Source: Bacteroidales bacterium
GTDB taxonomy: Bacteria > Bacteroidota > Bacteroidia > Bacteroidales > UBA12077
Direction: 5' to 3'
Assembly (NCBI GenBank): GCA_028282785.1
Contig: JANQHE010000020.1
Coordinates: 62,001 to 126,000, forward strand
Length of the DNA: 64,000 bases
The notes beneath the pieces are model-generated. The model was not told where the DNA came from. It saw nothing but the letters and a program-made list of their open reading frames with translations, and ran no database searches. The translations under genes were made by a program, and so were the position numbers. Below, in pieces: positions 35,620-46,060 of the stretch (its first letter is position 1; each line of letters starts with the position of its first letter).

Positions 35620-36801
35620 ATGAAAGTTAAAAGTTTATTAAATATTTCAGGCTTACTCTTTAAGAAATTATCCTCGACAATTTCGGAAAAAGAGCAAAAA
35701 GAATTATCGGAGTGGATAAGCCATGATAAAGAACATTTGGAAATAATATTAAGAATATTATCCGAATCTCGTTTAAAATCAAAAATTAATTCACATTCTC
35801 AATATGACACCAATTTAGCGTATGAGAAATTTATTGGTAAAATCAAGAAAACCCGGAAAATAAGAATGGTTTCGCATGCGTTGAGAATTGCTGCAAGTAT
35901 AGCAATATTGACAACCATATCTGTTCTCGTTTATAATAATGTAAAAACCCTGGATAAATATGATTATGCCAAAAAAATTGAACCGGGAGAAAAGAAAGCA
36001 TTATTAATTTTAGCTGATAATAAACACGTTAATCTTACCAAAGAAGAAACCTCAAAAATTGAAACGTACCAAACGATTATAAACAACGAACTGGGACAAA
36101 TAGAATATAAAGAGAAAGAAGAACCTGGCGAAAATGTATCACTTAAATATAATACACTCGTAATTTCAAAAGGACGTGAATATCAATTAGTGCTGTCGGA
36201 TGGTACCAGGGTATTTTTAAATGCTGATTCAAAACTTAAATATCCCGAAAAATTCTTGGGAAATGAACGGAGAATTTACCTGGAAAGCGGAGAAATACAT
36301 TTAGAAGTAGCACATAACAAATCAAAGCCATTTATGGTTGAAACCAAAGATTATAATGTTAATGTGTTGGGAACAACCTTTAATATGAGTCATTATGATA
36401 ATGATCAAACGGTACATACAACTTTAGTTGAGGGAGAAGTAGAGATAACTTCGATAAATGGGGCTATGGATAAAAAAATTACACTCAAGCCCGATCAACA
36501 ATTGGTATTTGATAAAAGTAATCTGAGCATAGAAGTTAAAGAAGTAGATACCGAACTTTATACAGCCTGGACAAAAGGTTATTTGATTTTCGAAAACGAA
36601 ACACTTGATAACATATTTAAAAAACTTGAAAGATGGTATGACCTGGACGTATTTTTTGCTCAACAAAATACAAGTGATAAAACCTTTAGCGGAAGGCTTC
36701 CTAAATTTGAGGATTTTAATGTAATTCTGGAAATGTTAGAAACTATTGATGATGTAGAATTTGATGTAAATGAAAAAACAATTGTAATTAAAAAATCTTA
36801 A
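35620..36801 (+). CDS. FecR family anti-sigma factor
   Basis: 393 residues. Cytoplasmic N-terminus with a LFKKLSSTISEKEQKELSEWI helix, one membrane span at about 86-106, a FecR domain at about 180-290 (LVLSDGTRVFLNADSKLKYPEKF) and a C-terminal DUF4974-like domain to the end. It sits between the ECF sigma gene and an STN-bearing SusC, completing a cell-surface signalling set. Confidence 0.9.
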   Translation: MKVKSLLNISGLLFKKLSSTISEKEQKELSEWISHDKEHLEIILRILSESRLKSKINSHSQYDTNLAYEKFIGKIKKTRKIRMVSHALRIAASIAILTTISVLVYNNVKTLDKYDYAKKIEPGEKKALLILADNKHVNLTKEETSKIETYQTIINNELGQIEYKEKEEPGENVSLKYNTLVISKGREYQLVLSDGTRVFLNADSKLKYPEKFLGNERRIYLESGEIHLEVAHNKSKPFMVETKDYNVNVLGTTFNMSHYDNDQTVHTTLVEGEVEITSINGAMDKKITLKPDQQLVFDKSNLSIEVKEVDTELYTAWTKGYLIFENETLDNIFKKLERWYDLDVFFAQQNTSDKTFSGRLPKFEDFNVILEMLETIDDVEFDVNEKTIVIKKS

Positions 36802-36812
36802 GACCCTAAAAA

Positions 36813-36842
36813 ACCCTGATTATGCGGCAACATAACCAGGGT
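36813..36842. terminator. Hairpin between fecR and susC
   Basis: ACCCTG (36813-36818) pairs with CAGGGT (36837-36842), continued inwards by TTATG/CATAA with a bulge. As at the first locus, a hairpin with an upstream A-run separates the regulatory genes from susC; no plus-strand T-run follows. Confidence 0.45.
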
Positions 36843-36896
36843 ATTAAAATAACGAATACATAAGTATTCATATGTTAAATTAATCATTACAAAATT

Positions 36897-39800
36897 ATGA
36901 AAAAAAACCTATCGACGCGATTTTTCTTGCGTAAAGTTAAGAGGAGGAGTTGGTTTATCATGAAAAACATTGTACTACTCTTATTTGTATTTAACTTACA
37001 GATCTATGCTGAAGTAACTAGCCAGAACAAAGTTACCATGCATTTGGAAAACGCAAGTTTATTAGAATGTATAAAAGAAATTGAAAGGCAAACTGACCTG
37101 GGAACTTTTTACAATTACAGGGAAGTTCGGAAAGTAAAAGGCCTGAATGTTAAGTTCGACAATGAAACAATCGAAAATGCGTTAAGTGAGATCTTTAAAG
37201 GAACAAAGTTTACTTATAGCATAAGAAATAATGTAATTCTGGTTTCAAGAGCACCTGAGAAAATTGAGCGGGTCTTTGAAAAGGAAGAGAAATTTCAACA
37301 AGCAATTAAAGTTACCGGGCAAATCGTAGATGAAGAAGGAACACCGATTCCCGGCGCTAGTGTTGTGGTTAAAAGCATTCCTACCATTGGTGTTATGTCT
37401 GATGTTGATGGTAATTATTCTATTGATGTGCCACCAAGCGCAGAAGTATTGGTTTACAGTTTTGTTGGGATGATCACCCGGGAAATTACCATTGCAGGAC
37501 AATCTGTAATAAACATAACATTAGAACAGGATATTTTAGGGCTTGAAGAAGTTGTTGTAGTTGGTTATGGAATCCAAAACAAAGAACGTATTGGTAGTTC
37601 AATATCAGAGATAAAATCGGAGGAAATTGAACAGAAATCTGTTGGCATAACTAGTTTCGAAAGCATGCTTGGTGGTAGTATTAAAGGTGTTCAGGTAGCC
37701 CAAGGCTCAAGTGCTCCTGGTTCAGCATCAGTAATACGTGTAAGAGGTATTACATCACCATTCTCAGGAGGTAATAACCAGCCTTTGTATGTGATTGATG
37801 GGGTTGAGTTTAATACAGATGCAGTTGGCTCATCAATGGCTCAAAATCCTTTGGAATCCGTTAGCCCCAGTGATATCAAAAGTATTACTGTACTTAAAGA
37901 TGCAGGTGCAACGGCCATTTATGGTTCCAGAGGTGCTAATGGAGTAATTATAGTTACTACCAAACGCGGTAGGCGAAACAGTAAATTAAAGGTAACATTT
38001 GATGCTTCTTACTCTATGTCAAATCCTCAAAAAACATGGGATTTATTAAATAGTGAAGAGTTTAAGCAATTACATCAGATGATTGCTGTTAATACGACAG
38101 AGAAGTTTGGGACAACAAATGATCTGGCAAATCTTATTTACAATTCGGGAACAGGACAATTTAATGATGCATACTACGATCTTCAACAAGGTATGGATGT
38201 AGATATGTGGGGAAATTCAAATACTGATTGGCAAAAAGAGGTATATAATAAAAATGCTCCCATTCAAAAATATAACTTAACTTTTTTTGGAGGTACCGAA
38301 AGTACGAATTATGCTGCCAGTATATATAGTAACAGTACTGAAGGTTTGATGATAAATGATTATCAAGACAGGTATGGTTCTAGGTTATCTGTTGATACAG
38401 ATGTAAATGATTGGATGCGTTTAGGAACATCTATAAATGTAAGTGGTGCAAAGAATTTTGCAGGTCGAAATACTACTTCTGGTTTTGGGCCGATGACTGA
38501 AGCGCTGAGAGCTCGGCCCGATTGGGCTGTTATCGATGAGTATGGTAACTACATACGTCAGATTAATCCGGATAATTTCAGAGCATCAGCCCTTGGAGGC
38601 AATTATACTAGTTTGGAACCAAATCCTGTTGCCTCAACATTAAACAGAAGAACAATCAGATCTTTATCTGTTTTAGGGAATGCATATCTCGAGATAGAGC
38701 CATTAAAAAACCTGAAACTAAAATCAGAATTGAATGTAGTCAATTTTACCAGTAAAAGTGAAAATTTCTTACCGATTGAGGCAAACCATTATAGCTTAAC
38801 ATCAAATAATTATAACTCTAAAGACATTTCTCATACAGATAATTTATCAACGACGTTAAATTTTCAGGGTAATTATATGAAAATATTTGGGGATCATGTA
38901 TTTGACATAATGGCTGGTTTATCCTCAAATAAAATAAGATCAGCGTATGAGAATCACAATTTTTCTGATATGGGTGATGATACCTATAGGACTAACATTG
39001 ATTCAGGTACCCATAACACTTCGGGTGAGGGTAAATCAGAGAACGTTATAAATTCTTGGTATTCAAGGCTCCAATATTCGTATAAAGGCAAATATACTAT
39101 TACTGCCAACATGCGTTCGGATAAATCGTCCAAGTTTGGGCCCGGTAATAAAAGAGGTTATTTTCCATCAGGTGCTATTAGCTGGAATATCGCACAAGAG
39201 AATTTTATGCATAGTCTTAATGTATTAGATAAATTAAAGTTAAGAGCATCTTATGGTAAAACAGGATTAGCTAATATCTCTGATTTTACGTATCTGCGAT
39301 ATTGGTCTACGCCCTGGAATGCAATAAGTTATATGGGTGAAAATGTACTTTTACCTGAGGATATTTATCCTAATGAAGATATTAAGTGGGAGACTACAAG
39401 GGAATTAAATATTGGAATAGATTTTGCCTTATTCAGTAATCGTTTGTATGGAGGTATTGATTACTATGATAAATATACGGATGGTGCCATTATGGAAACA
39501 CCAGTTTTTTCTGCAGCAGGTGCCGGTATCATGTATGATAATCGTGCTGAAATAAGCAATACAGGGATGGAGTTTGACTTAGGTGGTGATATTATTCGAA
39601 AGGATAATTTAACGTGGAGTGTTAATTTTAATATTGCTTACAACCGTAATATTTTAGAAAGTATTGAAGGTAATGCCATTAGTCAATGGGTTGTTGGTAG
39701 TTACGTTGAGGGAGAGCCGGTCGGTGTAATCAATGGACAGCGAGTATCGCATATTATTCAGGATCAGGCAGAAATAGATGCCTTAAATGCTGCCGCACCA

Positions 39801-40445
39801 AATGGATATTATCAGGATGCAACAACGGGTGTAGGTGATTATCTTTATATTGATACCAACGAAGATGGTCAAATTACTTCAGAAGACAGGGTAGTTATAG
39901 GATCTCAGGAACCTGATTTCTTTGGTGGATTCTCAACCAATTTAACGTATAAGCAATTTTCATTAACCGCAGGTTTTCAATATTCTGTTGGTAACGAAAA
40001 AGATTGGCAAAATGCCGATTACATGTATCTGTTTGCCGGAGCATTTGCTAATATGGGAGAAGATGCCTTGTATAATACCTGGACAGAAAACAATAAAGAC
40101 GCAAAATATCCAATGCTAACTTACGGAAATAGAAATAATTCTTATTTCATGGGCGCTTCTGATAGCAGGATTCAAGATGCATCGTACTTAAGATTGAAAG
40201 TTGTTAACCTAAGTTATCGATTGCCTAAAAATGTAGTTGATAAATTGCATATTGATGGAATGGTTATCTATGTTGGAGCAACCAATTTACTCACATTCAC
40301 TAAATATGAAGGGTTAGATCCGGAAGGAATGAGTGGCTCTTATAGCGATCCCGGCGACACCGGTTATATACTATCTGGTATTAGAGGAGCTGATGCTTAC
40401 CCGATGGCACGAACTTATACCATGGGTATTAAACTTACATTTTAA
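36897..40445 (+). CDS. SusC-family TonB-dependent outer-membrane receptor with STN domain
   Basis: 1182 residues. Signal segment about 20-43; STN domain about 45-118; carboxypeptidase-regulatory-like domain about 139-225 (GQIVDEEGTPIPGASVVVKS); TonB-box-like EEVVVVGYG near 220; plug with VLKDAGATAIYGSRGANGVIIV near 335-357; then the barrel, ending LTF. The complete GYG motif and SusC signature suggest a working transporter. It partners the SusD-like protein 20 bases downstream. The genes after SusD are thioredoxin-like rather than carbohydrate-active, so a peptide or thiol/metal-binding ligand is favoured. Confidence 0.93.
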   Translation: MKKNLSTRFFLRKVKRRSWFIMKNIVLLLFVFNLQIYAEVTSQNKVTMHLENASLLECIKEIERQTDLGTFYNYREVRKVKGLNVKFDNETIENALSEIFKGTKFTYSIRNNVILVSRAPEKIERVFEKEEKFQQAIKVTGQIVDEEGTPIPGASVVVKSIPTIGVMSDVDGNYSIDVPPSAEVLVYSFVGMITREITIAGQSVINITLEQDILGLEEVVVVGYGIQNKERIGSSISEIKSEEIEQKSVGITSFESMLGGSIKGVQVAQGSSAPGSASVIRVRGITSPFSGGNNQPLYVIDGVEFNTDAVGSSMAQNPLESVSPSDIKSITVLKDAGATAIYGSRGANGVIIVTTKRGRRNSKLKVTFDASYSMSNPQKTWDLLNSEEFKQLHQMIAVNTTEKFGTTNDLANLIYNSGTGQFNDAYYDLQQGMDVDMWGNSNTDWQKEVYNKNAPIQKYNLTFFGGTESTNYAASIYSNSTEGLMINDYQDRYGSRLSVDTDVNDWMRLGTSINVSGAKNFAGRNTTSGFGPMTEALRARPDWAVIDEYGNYIRQINPDNFRASALGGNYTSLEPNPVASTLNRRTIRSLSVLGNAYLEIEPLKNLKLKSELNVVNFTSKSENFLPIEANHYSLTSNNYNSKDISHTDNLSTTLNFQGNYMKIFGDHVFDIMAGLSSNKIRSAYENHNFSDMGDDTYRTNIDSGTHNTSGEGKSENVINSWYSRLQYSYKGKYTITANMRSDKSSKFGPGNKRGYFPSGAISWNIAQENFMHSLNVLDKLKLRASYGKTGLANISDFTYLRYWSTPWNAISYMGENVLLPEDIYPNEDIKWETTRELNIGIDFALFSNRLYGGIDYYDKYTDGAIMETPVFSAAGAGIMYDNRAEISNTGMEFDLGGDIIRKDNLTWSVNFNIAYNRNILESIEGNAISQWVVGSYVEGEPVGVINGQRVSHIIQDQAEIDALNAAAPNGYYQDATTGVGDYLYIDTNEDGQITSEDRVVIGSQEPDFFGGFSTNLTYKQFSLTAGFQYSVGNEKDWQNADYMYLFAGAFANMGEDALYNTWTENNKDAKYPMLTYGNRNNSYFMGASDSRIQDASYLRLKVVNLSYRLPKNVVDKLHIDGMVIYVGATNLLTFTKYEGLDPEGMSGSYSDPGDTGYILSGIRGADAYPMARTYTMGIKLTF

Positions 40446-40465
40446 TCATTAAAAAAATTATTGAA

Positions 40466-41890
40466 ATGAAACAAAAATATAATTTAATAATAATAGTATT
40501 GCTTATTGGATTGACCATAAGCAGTTGCGAGCTATGGTATGATGTAGATGATGCCAAACCATATTACAAACAAACCGAAGAAGCTTCGTACTCAACATTA
40601 AAAGGAATTAATTCAAATGTAAGTGGAATGTATGCCGCTTCAAGAGGACTCTCTGTTTCTTACGTAGCTGAGTATGGCGGTCAAATGGCGGGTTTGTATA
40701 ATCCTGCCTGGGAACTGGAAACGGACCAAACTAAAGTGTTAATGACAGTTGAAGATATAAGAACAGAGGGAATCTATTTAGATTGGTATAAACAAATATC
40801 TGCAGCCAATTATTTAATTAAAAACTTAAAAGACGTTAAAGAAGGAGAGATAGAAGGTTTGACACTTGAACGACGGGATGAAATAATTGGAGAAGCAAAA
40901 TTTGCCAGGGCAATGGGGCATTTTGAAGTATTTAGAGTGTTTGCTTATCACTATGATATTAATTCAATTTACGGTATACCTTATGTTACAACTGTACTTA
41001 CAGAGCCTCCGTTTAGGAATACGGTAGAAGAAGTATACGATGGACTATATGCCGATTTAGATGATGCAATGACAGCGGCTCCGGAAGGTATTAACCGACA
41101 GAAATATACCCAATTAACTGCTCAGGCATTAAAAGCAAAAGTGGCGTTGTATCGAAAAGATTACGCTACAGCTTCAAGTTTGGCACTTGATATAATTCAG
41201 AATAGTGGTTTTACATTGGAAGCTAATTATGCTGATATTTTTATTGAAGGTTATGAGTCAGAAGAAGTGATTTTTTCACCATATACCATTAATTATGACG
41301 AATACTTCAGCCATTCAAATGCATGGACCAGTAATGTTAACGATTTGTTTAAGCAATTAGCAGGAAATGGTGATGATTTTACTGGTGTAGGGTATGATCC
41401 ACGATATGCTAACTCACATGCATGGGATGTAATGCCTCCGGGAGGGGCTAATGGTAAATTTCCACCCAAATGGAATATGGGTGATCCTGGTAATTCATAC
41501 CATTACCTTCGCTTAGCCGAGCTTTATTATATTTATGCTGAAGCTGAAGCAAGATTGGCATCTGATAATACTAGCGATCCTCATTTTATCGAGGCAGTGG
41601 CAAAAGTGAATATTATAAGAGGCCGTGTAGGTTTAGCTCCATTAGTACCTGTTACAAAAGCTGAACTTATTGAAGCAATCCGTATAGAGAAAATTATGGA
41701 ATTGCATCTGGAATGGGGCGAACCATGGATTGATATGGTACGTTATCATTTTATAGGAGACATAGATATTTCTACAATACGAGGATTCGAGATTGATGAT
41801 TATCGATTAACTTACCCTTTTAATGTATCTACTTTGAATGGAAACCCTAATCTGGTGCAAAATCCGGGTTATATTGGCGCTGAAGAATAG
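40466..41890 (+). CDS. SusD/RagB-family substrate-binding lipoprotein
   Basis: 474 residues with lipoprotein signal ending at C21 (TISSC). ARAMGHFEVFRVFAYHYD and the C-terminal RIEKIMELHLEWGEPWIDMVRY are typical SusD/RagB pieces. Translated with the upstream SusC gene (20-base gap). A strong terminator follows, so the downstream thioredoxin genes may be expressed at a lower level or from their own promoter. Confidence 0.92.
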   Translation: MKQKYNLIIIVLLIGLTISSCELWYDVDDAKPYYKQTEEASYSTLKGINSNVSGMYAASRGLSVSYVAEYGGQMAGLYNPAWELETDQTKVLMTVEDIRTEGIYLDWYKQISAANYLIKNLKDVKEGEIEGLTLERRDEIIGEAKFARAMGHFEVFRVFAYHYDINSIYGIPYVTTVLTEPPFRNTVEEVYDGLYADLDDAMTAAPEGINRQKYTQLTAQALKAKVALYRKDYATASSLALDIIQNSGFTLEANYADIFIEGYESEEVIFSPYTINYDEYFSHSNAWTSNVNDLFKQLAGNGDDFTGVGYDPRYANSHAWDVMPPGGANGKFPPKWNMGDPGNSYHYLRLAELYYIYAEAEARLASDNTSDPHFIEAVAKVNIIRGRVGLAPLVPVTKAELIEAIRIEKIMELHLEWGEPWIDMVRYHFIGDIDISTIRGFEIDDYRLTYPFNVSTLNGNPNLVQNPGYIGAEE

Positions 41891-41896
41891 AATTGT

Positions 41897-41930
41897 AAAA
41901 GGTTTCGGAGAAAGGCCGAAACCTTTTAGT
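41897..41930 (+). terminator. Intrinsic terminator after susD
   Basis: AAAAGGTTTCGG (41897-41908) and CCGAAACCTTTT (41916-41927) form 12 perfect pairs around a 7-base loop. The T-run is part of the stem end, so termination may be partial. Confidence 0.7.
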
Positions 41931-42004
41931 CTAATTAAATGCAAATTGGAATTACTGCTCAAATGTAGGCAGGATAGATAAATTGAACATAAAAAAATAA
42001 AAAA

Positions 42005-44257
42005 ATGAAAAAAAATGTTTTATCAATTTTCATTTCGATGTTTTTTGCATTAGCCTCTTTGGCGCAAGGCATTAAATTCGAGCATGGAGATTGGTCCAGT
42101 GTGAAGGCAAAAGCAAAACAAGAGAACAAGATCATCTTTATAGATTTTTATACTTCTTGGTGTGGACCATGTAAAATACTTACTAAAAATATTTTTCCTC
42201 AAAAAGAAGTAGGGGATTTCTATAATGAAAATTTTATTAATTATAAAATCGATGCCGAAAAAGGTGAAGGGCCGGAACTGGCTCAAAAGTATGGAGTTAA
42301 AGCCTTTCCTACCCTTGTATTTACAAATGCAAATGGTGACTTTTTACATCAGGGAGTGGGAGGCATGGATGAAGCCACATTTATCGAATTGGGAAGAGCG
42401 GCATTGGATCCTAATAAACAGTTGGGGAATTTGCTGAAAGAAGATAAAGGGAGTATTACGGATATGCCTGCTCATTTGCGTAAACTCAGTGCGGAACGAT
42501 TACCTTATAATGATAAATATGAGGCGTACATCAAATCACTAAAGAAAAAGGAACTTTTAACCGAGGAAACTTACGAGCTGATGGTTGAATTGGGTGGAAG
42601 AAAGGCCGAAGGTTTCACCTTTGATTTAATCTACAACAATAAAGAGGCTTTTGAAAAGGTCGTTGGAGAAAACGAAGTAGACAACTATTTCTATAAAAAG
42701 TATTTATCAAAAGTTTATTCAGCTAAAAATATGAAAGAATCAGTTGAGCCTATATATGGTGAGATTTCAGATAATGGATTTGATTTTTCAGAAAAATTAA
42801 AAGCAACTGTTACACTTACCGCTTATAATTATGAAGGTAAATATGATGGTTTTTTAAGAGAAGCACCCCTGTATCTGAAGAATTATGCCGTAAATGATCC
42901 GGCTACAAAGTACAGAACTGTATTTATAGAAGCCAATAAATTTGCCAACCAAAAAAACGAGATAAAAAAATACATGATTCAGGTGGGGGAAGAATTGATT
43001 GCTTCAGATTACAAAGTGTCAGAGGTCAACTCTTACATAGGAAGAACTTATTACGATGCAGGTGATTTAAAAACGGCATTAGGTTACTACCAAAAAGCCT
43101 CTGACTATAATCAGGAAAAGGGAGTAGAAGATCCGGTAGTATCTGCAATAAAACATATTAAAGAGAGAATAGAAATTATTGAGAAAGGTGACTATACTTT
43201 TCATATTTCAGGATTGGAGCAATTCAACGGACTTTCCTTTAAGTTGTATTATACCAGTGCAGCAGATATCGGTAGCCATGTGGAAACTGAAGCTGTTGAA
43301 ATTATTAATGGTTCATGCACAATTACCGGTAATGTAAAAACCCCAATGCCAGGTGGGTGGGGTGTATACGATGGTGACGATATGAAAACCAAAGGCAATA
43401 TAATTCTTGAACCAGGAGAGTTTAATGTAAAACTAGTTGGACGCGACCTGGAAGTTGAAAATGGCTGGTATAATTATTACGCCTACCAGGGCCTAAGGGA
43501 TATGCCGAATTACAAGAAGGCTATTCAGGCTATTGATGATTTCTATGCTAAGAAAAAGGATCTGAAAGATACTGAAGCACGAAAAGAACTTTTCAAATAC
43601 GGTCAGACCAAAGTTGATATTGAAAAGGAGTATTATAAAAGTAAGTATACGTATGATGCAAATCCAATGGTAAGGTTACTGGCCTTTTATGTAGGTAATC
43701 TTTGGTGGGAAGATAATGCAGAAGAGGAAATACAAAAGTTAAAGGCAGATTTAGGTGATCATTACTTACTGCAAACAATAGAGCATCACATGATGGAGAG
43801 TAAGGTAAGAGAAGAGATGGAGGCATCAACTGCAATTGGTAAGCAAGTGAAGCTATTTGCAGCTAAAGACCTAAAGGGTAAAGAGTTCAGGTTGGAGAAA
43901 GTATTGAAGAAAAATGAGTATGTATTGCTTGAGTTTTGGGCATCGTGGTGTGGGCCTTGCCGGGGAGCGATTCCACATTTGAAAGAATTGTATAGCAAAT
44001 ATCATAAACAAGGATTTGAGATTGTATCCTTTTCTTTAGACCATAAAGAAAATATGTGGCGTAAAGCTTCAGAAGAAGAGGATATGCCTTGGATTGACAC
44101 TTCTGATTTGTTAGCTTATAAAAGCCCGATTGTAAAGATGTATGGAGTTGCCGGCGTTCCTTATAGTCTTCTAATCGATAAAAATGGGATTATTGTTTAT
44201 AAGCAAATGGGAATGTCGAAAGAACTGGATAAGAAGCTGGAAGAGTTATTCGAATAA
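42005..44257 (+). CDS. Secreted protein with two thioredoxin domains
   Basis: 750 residues with signal peptide (about 1-20). An N-terminal thioredoxin-like domain carries C53-G-P-C56 (FYTSWCGPCK). A helical middle (about 130-390, including a TPR-like GDLKTALGYYQKASDYN) and a beta-rich DUF4369-like segment (about 395-490) follow. A C-terminal TlpA/AhpC-type domain has C649-G-P-C652 (FWASWCGPCRG) and ends ELDKKLEELFE. Two intact CGPC sites in one periplasmic chain are unusual and suggest sequential or bridged thiol-disulfide exchange. DsbD is a plausible electron donor (inference). Confidence 0.88.
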   Translation: MKKNVLSIFISMFFALASLAQGIKFEHGDWSSVKAKAKQENKIIFIDFYTSWCGPCKILTKNIFPQKEVGDFYNENFINYKIDAEKGEGPELAQKYGVKAFPTLVFTNANGDFLHQGVGGMDEATFIELGRAALDPNKQLGNLLKEDKGSITDMPAHLRKLSAERLPYNDKYEAYIKSLKKKELLTEETYELMVELGGRKAEGFTFDLIYNNKEAFEKVVGENEVDNYFYKKYLSKVYSAKNMKESVEPIYGEISDNGFDFSEKLKATVTLTAYNYEGKYDGFLREAPLYLKNYAVNDPATKYRTVFIEANKFANQKNEIKKYMIQVGEELIASDYKVSEVNSYIGRTYYDAGDLKTALGYYQKASDYNQEKGVEDPVVSAIKHIKERIEIIEKGDYTFHISGLEQFNGLSFKLYYTSAADIGSHVETEAVEIINGSCTITGNVKTPMPGGWGVYDGDDMKTKGNIILEPGEFNVKLVGRDLEVENGWYNYYAYQGLRDMPNYKKAIQAIDDFYAKKKDLKDTEARKELFKYGQTKVDIEKEYYKSKYTYDANPMVRLLAFYVGNLWWEDNAEEEIQKLKADLGDHYLLQTIEHHMMESKVREEMEASTAIGKQVKLFAAKDLKGKEFRLEKVLKKNEYVLLEFWASWCGPCRGAIPHLKELYSKYHKQGFEIVSFSLDHKENMWRKASEEEDMPWIDTSDLLAYKSPIVKMYGVAGVPYSLLIDKNGIIVYKQMGMSKELDKKLEELFE

Positions 44258-44313
44258 ATGCAATAATCAACAGTGTATATCCTCCGATTAAATTATTACT
44301 AAAGATTTGAATT

Positions 44314-45486
44314 ATGAGATATTTAAAAAAACTAACGATAGCCTTATTGGCAATTACTACTATAATAAGTTGTAACAATTCAGAAAAAAAGGAAAATAAC
44401 AGTTATACAATAAAAGTAAGCGGAGAAGAGAATTTTCCGGAAGGAGCCAGAGTGGCGGTTTACCGATCAAAAGATGTGGAATCCCCTGAATCTGTTGAGA
44501 TACTAAAGAAAGGTGTATTTGTCGAAGGTAAATTTGAATTAAAAGGTGAAGTAAATGAAGTGCATACCATAGTTGTGGATGTTATTCAACCTGACTCAGA
44601 GAAGCCTTATATGAGGGTGACATTTCCTTTAGAGCCTGGTGCTATTAATATTCATTTTACCTCGCAAAGAACATTCGATTTTAAAGGTGGAAAATATGGT
44701 GAGCACTTAGTAAACTCATGGAATACTAATTCGGACTACCAAAAAGCTTTTAACGCATTGGTAAATTACAAAGTGACTGATTATAATGATAAAGCACAAC
44801 GTAAAGAGTCTATGTCTAGGATGATAAAGGTGAATGACCTGAAACAAGAAATATTAGGCGATGTTTTTACAAATGCACAAGATCCTTTACTTAAATTACT
44901 GGTGTATGATATGGGGTATTGGGGAGATGAGAACGTTGATATGAATGACGTTATAGAAGGTTTGGTTGCTGAAGTAGGACCTGAACATCGTCAATCTAAA
45001 GTTGCCATGCTTAGTGTTAAAATGAGACGCGAAACCAGTTTGGCTCAGAAATCAATCGGCATTGGTACTGTAATTAAGGATTTTGAAGCAAAAGATTTAC
45101 AAGGAAAAAACTTCCACTTATCAAATGTGCTAACGAAAAACAAGTATGTATTGGTGGAATTTTGGGCTTCATGGTGTGGTCCTTGTCGTGCTGAAATCCC
45201 GCATATGAAGAAAGCCTATAGTCATTATAAAGACAAAGGATTCGAGATTGTGTCTTTTACCTTGGATCATAATAAAGAGAAATGGGAAGAAGCATCAAAT
45301 GAAGATCAAATCCCATGGATTAATACCGGAGATTTATTGGCACGAACAAGTCCGGTTGTAAAATTATACGGTGTGAAAGGTGTACCAGCCAATTACCTGG
45401 TGGAAGCTACCAGTGGTAAGATAATTGCAATGGATCTTCGTGGCGAGAAGTTAGATCATAAGCTGGAAGAACTTTTAGGAAAGTAA
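44314..45486 (+). CDS. TlpA-like thiol-disulfide lipoprotein with DUF4369-type N-terminus
   Basis: 390 residues. Lipoprotein signal ending in TIISCNN (C20). Beta-rich N-terminal domain about 28-120 (DUF4369-like), helical linker, then a TlpA/AhpC-TSA domain with C288-G-P-C291 (FWASWCGPCRA) and cis-proline region KGVPANYL. The C-terminal domain is clearly related to that of the preceding 750-residue protein (GFEIVSFTLDHNKEKW versus GFEIVSFSLDHKENMW). It is probably a membrane-anchored thiol reductase acting near the SusCD transporter. Confidence 0.9.
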   Translation: MRYLKKLTIALLAITTIISCNNSEKKENNSYTIKVSGEENFPEGARVAVYRSKDVESPESVEILKKGVFVEGKFELKGEVNEVHTIVVDVIQPDSEKPYMRVTFPLEPGAINIHFTSQRTFDFKGGKYGEHLVNSWNTNSDYQKAFNALVNYKVTDYNDKAQRKESMSRMIKVNDLKQEILGDVFTNAQDPLLKLLVYDMGYWGDENVDMNDVIEGLVAEVGPEHRQSKVAMLSVKMRRETSLAQKSIGIGTVIKDFEAKDLQGKNFHLSNVLTKNKYVLVEFWASWCGPCRAEIPHMKKAYSHYKDKGFEIVSFTLDHNKEKWEEASNEDQIPWINTGDLLARTSPVVKLYGVKGVPANYLVEATSGKIIAMDLRGEKLDHKLEELLGK

Positions 45487-45529
45487 GCTCTAAGAGTATA
45501 TTTTTTATACATATTTTAAAACTGAAACA

Positions 45530-46051
45530 ATGAAGCAATTATTCATATTTGCATTACTGCTGCTTGCCATTCCATGTTTTTCGCAAAGCATAGATGATGC
45601 AACATTGAAGAGTCTGGCAGGTCAGCTTGAAATAGAAGCCACCAGTCCTGAAGCTCCAGTAAGCATGAATGCAAAAGTGTTTTCTACAGATGAAGGTGCT
45701 ACACAGAAAAATGTATTAGTAGTCAAGGTAAATGTGCACGAGAACTGGCATATTTATGCTTATGTGCCTGAAGGAGGTTTTTTTATACAATCGGAAATTA
45801 AATTGGATTTACCTGAAGGGGTAGAAGCTGATTTGGTAAAAGAACCGAAAACAAAAGCTTATGATGCCGATCCTCAAATTATGCTTTACAAGGGAGATTT
45901 ACTCTTTGTATATGAACTAAAAGGCGATGAACTTACTGGAGGAGAACACAAGATCACGACAACACTGTATTACCAGCCATGTGATCCATATGTCTGTTTG
46001 CCTCCAAATGAAATAACAGTGAAGTATGAATTAAAAGTAGAAGGAATGTAA
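45530..46051 (+). CDS. Stand-alone DsbD alpha-domain protein
   Basis: 173 residues with signal peptide (ending CFSQ). The body matches the periplasmic N-terminal domain of DsbD, and the cysteine pair is intact in QPCDPYVCLPPNE near 148-158 (CxxxxC followed by PP). It has no membrane or gamma domain and so must receive electrons from another DsbD beta domain, such as that of the protein at 3001, or serve as a substrate-side reductase. It lies 43 bases after the TlpA gene. Confidence 0.8.
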   Translation: MKQLFIFALLLLAIPCFSQSIDDATLKSLAGQLEIEATSPEAPVSMNAKVFSTDEGATQKNVLVVKVNVHENWHIYAYVPEGGFFIQSEIKLDLPEGVEADLVKEPKTKAYDADPQIMLYKGDLLFVYELKGDELTGGEHKITTTLYYQPCDPYVCLPPNEITVKYELKVEGM

Positions 46052-46060
46052 TAGTATTCC

